A stretch of DNA of 64,000 nt from the NCBI RefSeq assembly GCF_018294505.1, contig NC_057802.1, forward strand, positions 313,400,209 to 313,464,208, read 5' to 3'. Position numbers and translations under genes: made by a program. Origin of the DNA: Triticum aestivum (Eukaryota; Streptophyta; Magnoliopsida; Poales; Poaceae). A model generated the notes under the pieces. It saw only the letters and a program-made list of their open reading frames with translations. It was not told the origin of the DNA and ran no database searches. Below, one piece after another: positions 58,211 to 64,000 of the stretch (positions are counted from its first letter, which is position 1; every line of letters starts with the position of its first letter).

Positions 58211-58466
58211 CTCCCTCCGATTTTATTAACTCTGCATATTAGGTTTGACCGATGTCAAACTTCCTAAAGTTTGACCAAGTTTATAGAAAAATATAAACAT
58301 TTACCATAACAAATATGTATGATGTGAAAGTACATTCAATAATGAATCTAATGGTATTTATTTGTTATTGTATATGTTAATATTTTTTGTTATAAACTTT
58401 CTGAGAGTTTACAAAACTTGACTTTGACCAATGCTAATACGCGGAATTAAATAAAAACGAAGGGAG
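58211..58466. mobile_element. Stowaway-type MITE
   Basis: 256 bp between TA dinucleotides (58209-58210, 58467-58468). CTCCCTCCGATTTTATTAAC at the left; AATAAAAACGAAGGGAG at the right. The inner inverted parts CAAACTT..AAAGTTTGACCAAG and ACAAAACTTGACTTTGACCA support a long hairpin. Confidence 0.88.
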
Positions 58467-60040
58467 TACACATTTGTTTTCTTAGTTTGTAGTGAATTAA
58501 TCATTTGTTGTAATTGTGAAATAAATATATTAGGCTACTGACTTCGAATGAAATGGTCTATACAATTCAATAGTTAAAATCATTGTTGAATTCCAAGATG
58601 TATACGAGGTCTATAGTACTTCACAATATGCTCAAACTCACATAATCCCAGTCAAATGAGAATCTAAATGCATTTCATAGTTATTACTTTGTAGGATGCA
58701 ACAAAACCAACTATAACTCTACATCATCCATTATAAAAGCAACATTTTGAACACATCCCAATGTTTGAATGAAACGTGTAGAGAGAGCTTGCGAAGATGG
58801 AGCAGATAGGGCGGTAAAGATTATGTGTGTGTGGACAAGAGAGTAGGAGACAAACCTAATGAGAGAGAGAGAAAGAGGAACAAGTTAGGTCTGTGAGAAA
58901 GATGGAGACATGTAATATACGTGAGATGTGTGTGCATCCGTATTATGTACACATGGAAGGAGAAGAGACAACAGGTTTGATGAGAGAGCTGGAAAAACAT
59001 GGACGAGAGGGGAAGGATCTCGTGGGTTGAGGGATTGATAATTTTGTGCGGGAGAGAGAGGGATTGGTAATTTTGTGCGGGAGAGAGAGGGGGGGAGGAG
59101 TCAGTCTGCCGTCGTCACATCATCCTGCTTCCAAATGGCCCCGCATTCTCTAGTGCAGTGTGGTCGTCATCTTCGATCTCCTCGATGCCCTCTTTGAAGA
59201 TTGAGGTGTTGTGCATGTTGGGGTGCAGAGAAGCACAAGCGAGAGTGGTCACCCTATAACCTTGGATGGGGATGAATTGTGTGCTCGGGGGAGGGGGAGT
59301 GTGTGTGCGGTGTGTGTGTGTGTGTGTGTCAGATATTGAGAGAAATCAAACCTATGGAGAGAAATGCGTGTGTATGTGACGGAAAGCTACATGTTAAATA
59401 GGGTTTTCATGAATAGATTGTGCGTGTGAGATAGAGAGCGATGTGCGGGCCTTGAGGTGGGCAGGGCCGGGTGCGGGTGTCAAAATGTGTGCGTTGATGC
59501 ATGTGTTACACGCGATCGTGCAAGGGACGGGCGAATCGAGAGAGATGGTTGTTGTGTTACGGATGCTCCTCTCTCTCTCATGCATGATCATTTGCACATT
59601 CACACCTCTCTATGTCTCTATCACACGCACACCGTCTCCACATTGCCCTTCCGCCACAACACACATATGGACACATACACACGTTCTCTCTCAGTCACAC
59701 ACACAAAATCAGTATTAAAAAAACTAGGGCGCACCTAAAATGTCCAAATCCAAATAAACACGAACTGGAGCTAAATTCAAATATATGGAAATATTGTAGC
59801 GTCAAGAACTTTTCCAAGAAAAAAGTTGAGTAATATTCGGGGATTGTTTTCACACACACAGAAAGGTTCGGTGGATGTCCTTCGAGCGTGACACGGTGAC
59901 GCACCGTTTGATCGACCGCGCGACCGCGGTTCACGTGCTTGCACAGGATTTCGTATCGTGGTTGTGGTAACTAATATAAACGCTGCCTCAGTCTAATGTT
60001 TACGTGTACTAGTACGGTTTTCTTTTAAGTTTGACCAACC
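58467..60040. repeat. Purine-rich and GT-repeat stretch, no gene seen
   Basis: 58.75-59.10 kb is rich in GAGAGAG on the plus strand; (GT)n lies at 59300-59329; 59565-59705 is again CTCTCT/CACACA. The ORFs here are simple-sequence artefacts. Confidence 0.6.
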
Positions 60041-60041
60041 C

Positions 60042-60050
60042 TATATAAAA
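60042..60050 (+). promoter_or_regulatory. TATA-box-like motif
   Basis: TATATAAAA lies 20 bp upstream of an ATG at 60070 that opens a 148-codon ORF. The distance fits a core promoter with a very short leader, or chance. Confidence 0.35.
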
Positions 60051-60069
60051 CCAAACTAAGCTCCCATAC

Positions 60070-60516
60070 ATGCACTCATCAATATGCGCCGCCGCCGTTG
60101 CACATGCCGGCGCCCGCCTGCTCCGGCCAACCATTTCTCGCACATCACCGTCGTGTCGCCACCATCCTTGTGCCATGAAGCCGAAGGCTCGCCCGCTCAC
60201 GTCGTCGGCAGTCCCTCCTCGCGATGCCGCCGTGCTACCAAGCACGCGAGCAGCTGGTGGAGCCGCGTATATGCACACAGCATACGAAGAGGAGGACGAG
60301 CGCGTGCTCCAATACACCAGCGAGGAAGAACTAGCGTGTCATTGTCGTCTCCGCCCGTGCAGAGGAGGCGCGCATGGTGGCTGTCGCGGCGAAAGCCGAT
60401 CGCACCCGCGCCGAGCCCGCAAATCGGGTGCGGACGCGGAATCTACCTTCGAGACCTTGAATGCCACATGGATCCTGCAATCTGAAGGAGCAATATGTGT
60501 CAGTCGACTCTTGTGA
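60070..60516 (+). CDS. Unrecognised 148-codon ORF (doubtful)
   Basis: GC-rich ORF starting MHSSICAAAVAHAGARLLRP and ending at TGA 60514-60516. It is Ala/Arg/Ser-rich, with a short acidic stretch (YEEEDERVLQYTSEEEL). A 133-codon ORF in another plus frame and a 102-codon minus ORF overlap it, which argues for compositional openness rather than a gene. No family recognised. Kept because of the TATA-like motif just upstream. Confidence 0.2.
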   Translation: MHSSICAAAVAHAGARLLRPTISRTSPSCRHHPCAMKPKARPLTSSAVPPRDAAVLPSTRAAGGAAYMHTAYEEEDERVLQYTSEEELACHCRLRPCRGGAHGGCRGESRSHPRRARKSGADAESTFETLNATWILQSEGAICVSRLL

Positions 60517-60854
60517 GCCATTGGATGCAACATGGATGGCTAGAAGGGCTTCTTCAACCTCCGAAATTGATGCACTGTTCATGTTCTCAGCCCGCCACAC
60601 GCCTAACCGCCTGCCGCCGCCACCCCGCCTTCCCCTGAACCGCCTGCCACCGCCATGCTCCCCCACCCCCGCCATCCGTTTAACCCCGGGCACGATCCAT
60701 TTTTTCCGACGAACTGCATTCCACACCCAACCCTCATAAGATAGATCACGGGCACCCTGCCACCCTAATATAGATTCTGGGGTAGCTTCTCTCCCGTCTT
60801 CTTCCTTTGCTCCGTCGAACTTCTTTCACAAATCGACTGACCCAAATTATACTA
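60497..60854. mobile_element. Second copy of the GTCAGTCGA-ended candidate element
   Basis: GTGTCAGTCGACTC at the left, AATCGACTGACCC then AAATTATACTAC at the right. The interior shares CCCGCC(C/T)TCCC(C/T)TGAACCGCC and CCCCCACCCCCGCC-type text with 50616-50940, in the same orientation. Confidence 0.45.
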
Positions 60855-61122
60855 CTAGTACGAACGTATTAAGTACAGTAGGAACACGAAGATGCGAGCA
60901 GTAGTACCAACTGCAAGAAGAACAGTAGTAAGACATAGTACTAGTACTACTGTACATACTAAAGAGTTCAAATAACGAGAAAGAACATAAAGTTCAAATA
61001 ACGAGAAAGAACATAAACATAGTTCTGCTGGGGGCTCAGCACAACACACCCCTAAAATAAAACTAAGCAACTAGTCTGCTTGACACTGTAGTAGAACCAG
61101 CATGAGCGACGGCACTGCCACC
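60855..61122. other. Short unannotated stretch
   Basis: Contains a 22-bp direct repeat (AGTTCAAATAACGAGAAAGA at 60966 and 60991); 3' side of the exonuclease fragment. Confidence 0.5.
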
Positions 61123-61436
61123 TTACTCGGAGTCCGAGTCCACGTCCTCGACTTCATCCTCGTCCCTCTTCCTCTTCCTCTTCGTCGCCGCTTCTTTACT
61201 TGAACCGGACACTGGGCTCTGCTTCTTCATCCAACCCTTGTAGATATTTAAACAAAGGTAGGCATCCATTGCTGCGTACATGATGTGATCTTCATCTATT
61301 GTCTTCGACTCCCATGCATGATGAAACTCGTGGTGAGGTTTCTTCAGTTTAGCGTACGAAGGATCAATCATGGTTGCTGCTAGGGTCAGCATTGAAGGCT
61401 AAGAGGAGGACACCAGGCTTGCCTTCTGGAGATCGA
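61123..61436 (-). pseudogene. WRN-type 3'-5' exonuclease gene fragment (C-terminal exon)
   Basis: On the minus strand from 61436: LQKASLV, then TAG, then PSMLTLAATMIDPSYAKLKK, DEDHIMYAAMDAYLCLNIYK and GWMKKQSPVSGSS, ending in a basic then acidic tail (KRKRKRDEDEVEDVDSDSE) at TAA/TGA-equivalent 61123. YAAMDAY is the Exo III block (Tyr-x3-Asp) of DEDDy exonucleases (DNA_pol_A_exo1 family, like plant WRN-exonuclease proteins). The first two exonuclease blocks are missing because a Copia LTR begins at 61437. The TAG at about 61407 sits before the motif. A gene relic or captured fragment, not active. Confidence 0.72.
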
Positions 61437-62201
61437 TGTTGGGGAACGTAGTAATTTCAAAAAAATTCCTACACACACACATGATCATGGTGATGCATAG
61501 CAACGAGAGGGGAGAGTGTTGTCCACGTACCCTCGTAGACCGAAAGCGGAAGCGTTAGCACAACGCGGTTGATGTAGTCGTACATCTTCACGATCCGACC
61601 GATCAAGTACCGAATGCACGGCACCTCCGAGTTCAGCACACGTTCAGCTCGATGACGTCCCTCGAACTCCGATCCAGCCGAGTGTTGAGGGAGAGTTTTG
61701 TCAGCACGACGGTGTGGTGATGATGATGATGTTCTACCGATGCAAAGCTTCGCATAAGCACCGCTACGATATTATCGAGGTGGACTATGGTGGAGGGGGG
61801 CACCGCACACGGCTAAAAGATCAATGATCAATTGTTGTGTCTCCAAGGGGTGCATCCCTCCCCGTATATAAAGGAGTGGAGGAGGGGGAGGGCCGGCCCT
61901 CTCTATGGCGCTCCCTAGGAGGAGTCCTACTCCCACCGGGAGTAGGATTCCCCCCTTCCAAGTAGTAGGAGTAGGAGTCAAGGAAAGGGGAGAGAGAAGA
62001 GAAGGAAGGAGGGGGCGCAGCCCCTCCCCCTAGTCCAATTCGGACTAGGCCTTGGGGGACGCCCAACCTCTCCTCTCTCTTTCCCCTAAAGCCCAATAAG
62101 GCCCATATACTCCCCGGCAAATTCCTGTAACTCTCCGGTACTCCGAAAAATACCCAAATCACTCGGAACATTTCTGATGTCTGAATATAGTCGTCCAATA
62201 T
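61437..62201 (-). mobile_element. BARE/WIS/Angela-like Copia LTR, truncated
   Basis: Begins TGTTGGGGAACGTAG on the plus strand (inverse of a Copia LTR end, CCCCAACA). It carries GTAGACCGAAAGCGGAAGCG and CAACGCGGTTGATGTAGTCG, and stops after CTGAATATAGTCGTCCAATA where another LTR begins. Only about 0.76 kb of an LTR usually about 1.8 kb long. The side facing the exonuclease exon has no primer site, so this is a 3' or solo LTR end. Confidence 0.78.
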
Positions 62202-64000
62202 TGTAACAACCCGAACCTGATAAGATTCGATGTCTCTGTGCTCACTGTGCTAGTCCCTGGATCGACTCGCTAGCACACACAGTACATATGATCAAATAAC
62301 AAGTGCATCATTTACTATAACGTATGATCCAGAATTCGCAAAGTATTACAAACTGAGTAGCACATAGCTAGCTTTATTCAATAATATCAGCGGAAATGTA
62401 GCCTAACAAATGATGAGTCCCGTCAATGCCCACTGGCGAAAATGTTGAGTGAAGACTCGCGACCCTACTGTATCTCACTGATCACCTGAATATCCTGCAA
62501 CATGATAAGTTGCAGCCACAAAGGGTCAATACATTGAATGTATTGGCAAATTACATGTAATGATAAAGCAAACCTACATCCACAAGCAAAGTATGATAAA
62601 CAAAACACTCATACTTGGTTTCACGTAAAACTACCTTCACCTACCTCCACGACATAGGCAAGGTGCAAACAACACAGATGATAAAGATCTTCAAGATGTC
62701 TCAAGTGCGCTCAGTCCTGGCGCATTCTCTAGGGACAATAGAGCGCTCAGCCAGTGACGCATTCACATGAGAAAAGCCCCGACAACCCAAGTGCGCTCAG
62801 TCATGGCGCATTCTCTAGGGACAACAGAGCGCTCAGCCATTGACGCATTCACCTGAGAAAAAGTCCCGAGCCTACAGCTATAAACGCTCACCACTTCCAC
62901 GCATCACTCGACACATACCCACGTCTACCATAGCAAATCCAAGCATACAATTAAACAACGCAAACAGGACACACACATGGCGACAAGCAATATAAGAGTC
63001 ACACCAAGCATATAACATATCATAACAGTGCATAGCAGACATATGGGATGAGCATAACCAAAAGTGCAACTTGCCTTGAACGGTGTTGAAGTACTCGAAC
63101 GCTTAATTCCGATCCGCTTCACACTCCGAACAATCTATACGATTAACGAAGGCACCGGTAAATAAACCATACTCGCATAAATCACAATAAAGCCAACAAC
63201 AAATAATTCAAATAAAAACTTAATTAACAGAACATATCCGTAGGTATATATTATGTACATGCCAGTAGGATCACAATGCAAAAAGAATAAACTAATTTGG
63301 ATCAACGGTTTAAAAGATATGGCCTCCGGAAGTTTGAATTCAAATTTAAACAATTTCAAATTTGAACTATCCAAAAATGTGAAATTTTGGTTCTAATGGA
63401 TGCTCCTAGTCAATATGAGTATATAGGAAAAATAATCGATTAATTTGGAGTTACGGATCTCAAGATATACTTAAATGAAATTTTGATATGGAATCTGTCA
63501 AAAGAATATTGTGTCAAAAATAGATCTCTTCGAAGAACTGCTGCGGCCGTGGATGTGCCACGTGGCGTGACGGGATTCGGTGAAGGGTGTTCGCTGCTAG
63601 GCTTAAGCGGCGGCCGGGCCGGTTTATAACAAAAAACGTTTCAACGAAAAAAACAACAACAGTGATCTAATCGTAACCGTCCAACGACAATCGGACGGAC
63701 GGGAGATGTGCTCACCGGAGACAGGGCACGGTGGTCGCCGGACTTGAAGAAGACGTCGCACGGCGAGGCTTCGGACGACGTTGGAGATGGCTATCGCGGT
63801 CCCCAGACTCCGATGGGTAGCGTACGGGATGTGGTGCTCTACTGCGGGGTCGAAAACGTCCTCACCCGCGTTGGTGGCGAGCGGGGATGGCGGCAAAGGG
63901 TGGCTGGACCTCGGCGATGGGGTGTTCGTCGGGCGAGGTCAAAGCGCTCGGTTGGATTCTTGCCTGTGTGCGTTAGAGGGTGAGGAACAGAGAGAAGACC
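62202..64000 (+). mobile_element. Gypsy-type LTR, runs off the right edge
   Basis: Starts TGTAACAACCCGAACC, a common opening of Triticeae Gypsy LTRs. It then has 1.4 kb of AT-rich DNA and a GC-rich block after 63.6 kb. No gag or pol. Plus orientation is inferred from the TG start; the end is not visible. Confidence 0.55.
62703..62874. repeat. 86-bp tandem repeat, two copies, with 43-bp sub-units
   Basis: AAGTGCGCTCAGTC(C/A)TGGCG starts at 62704 and 62789. Inside each unit GAGCGCTCAGCCA..GACGCATTC is a diverged half-unit, so the array is roughly four times 43 bp. Confidence 0.88.

Noticed and set aside
58486..58494. TTTGTAGTG as the missing right end of the CACTA element
   Set aside because: The neighbouring bases do not match the inverse of the left end (ACTTCCGTGA...), and it adjoins a MITE; chance match.
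62703..62874. Spaced repeats as a CRISPR-like array
   Set aside because: Units are contiguous and diverged, without unique spacers; the source is a plant genome.
1..64000. tRNA or rRNA genes
   Set aside because: No cloverleaf with A/B box spacing or rRNA core sequence noticed; the tRNA-like motifs are retrotransposon primer sites.

Overview
The window is intergenic, transposon-packed DNA from a large grass genome. A wheat/Aegilops/barley-type (Triticeae) source is the best reading. It holds BARE/WIS/Angela-like Copia LTR pieces, Athila-type LTRs with a tRNA-Asp-like primer site, three Tat-lineage Gypsy elements, a CACTA element with a GGCC-rich subterminal zone, and Stowaway MITEs with CTCCCTCCG ends inserted at TA. 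I see no intact host gene, rRNA, tRNA or CRISPR array. Family names are from memory and unverified; structures and coordinates are read from the sequence.

1-36.3 kb is a set of retrotransposons nested in one another. Element E (minus strand, Tat lineage) has its 5' LTR at 35.75-36.28 kb, a broken gag-pol at 35.66-29.07 kb, and the remnant of an antisense ORF at 4.69-5.30 kb. E is split by element F (plus strand, 5,710-28,501, about 1.05-kb LTRs, full but degenerate gag-pol, antisense ORF at 27.06-14.0 kb). F's antisense ORF is split by element G (plus strand, 14,489-23,588, 471/472-bp LTRs, perfect 5-bp target duplication CCTGC). G keeps gag, protease and a multi-exon antisense ORF but has no reverse transcriptase or integrase. 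The far end of E is cut at 4,689 by another LTR element, itself cut by an Athila-type LTR that runs off the left edge.

36.28-61.4 kb: a Copia LTR fragment is interrupted by one end of a CACTA element at about 37.0 kb. The CACTA end is split by a complete non-autonomous Athila-type element (37,556-45,222; LTRs about 98% identical by eye; near-perfect 5-bp duplication). It resumes with a GGCC-rich zone and a degenerate minus-strand accessory gene of the Transposase_24 type, whose introns grew by tandem duplication. From 52 kb onward the DNA is low in repeats I can name. It has Stowaway MITEs, Helitron termini (two of them head to head), and host gene fragments: an AP2/ERF-domain piece at 56.2-56.8 kb and a WRN-type 3'-5' exonuclease C-terminus at 61.1-61.4 kb.

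61.4-64.0 kb: a second Copia LTR fragment cuts the exonuclease exon and is followed by a Gypsy-type LTR that runs off the right edge.

The most unusual observation is in F. Both LTRs carry, in sense orientation upstream of the LTR TATA box, segments that read as polyubiquitin coding sequence, including the LRGG/MQIFVK junction between ubiquitin units. This looks like old capture of a host polyubiquitin transcript into an LTR.
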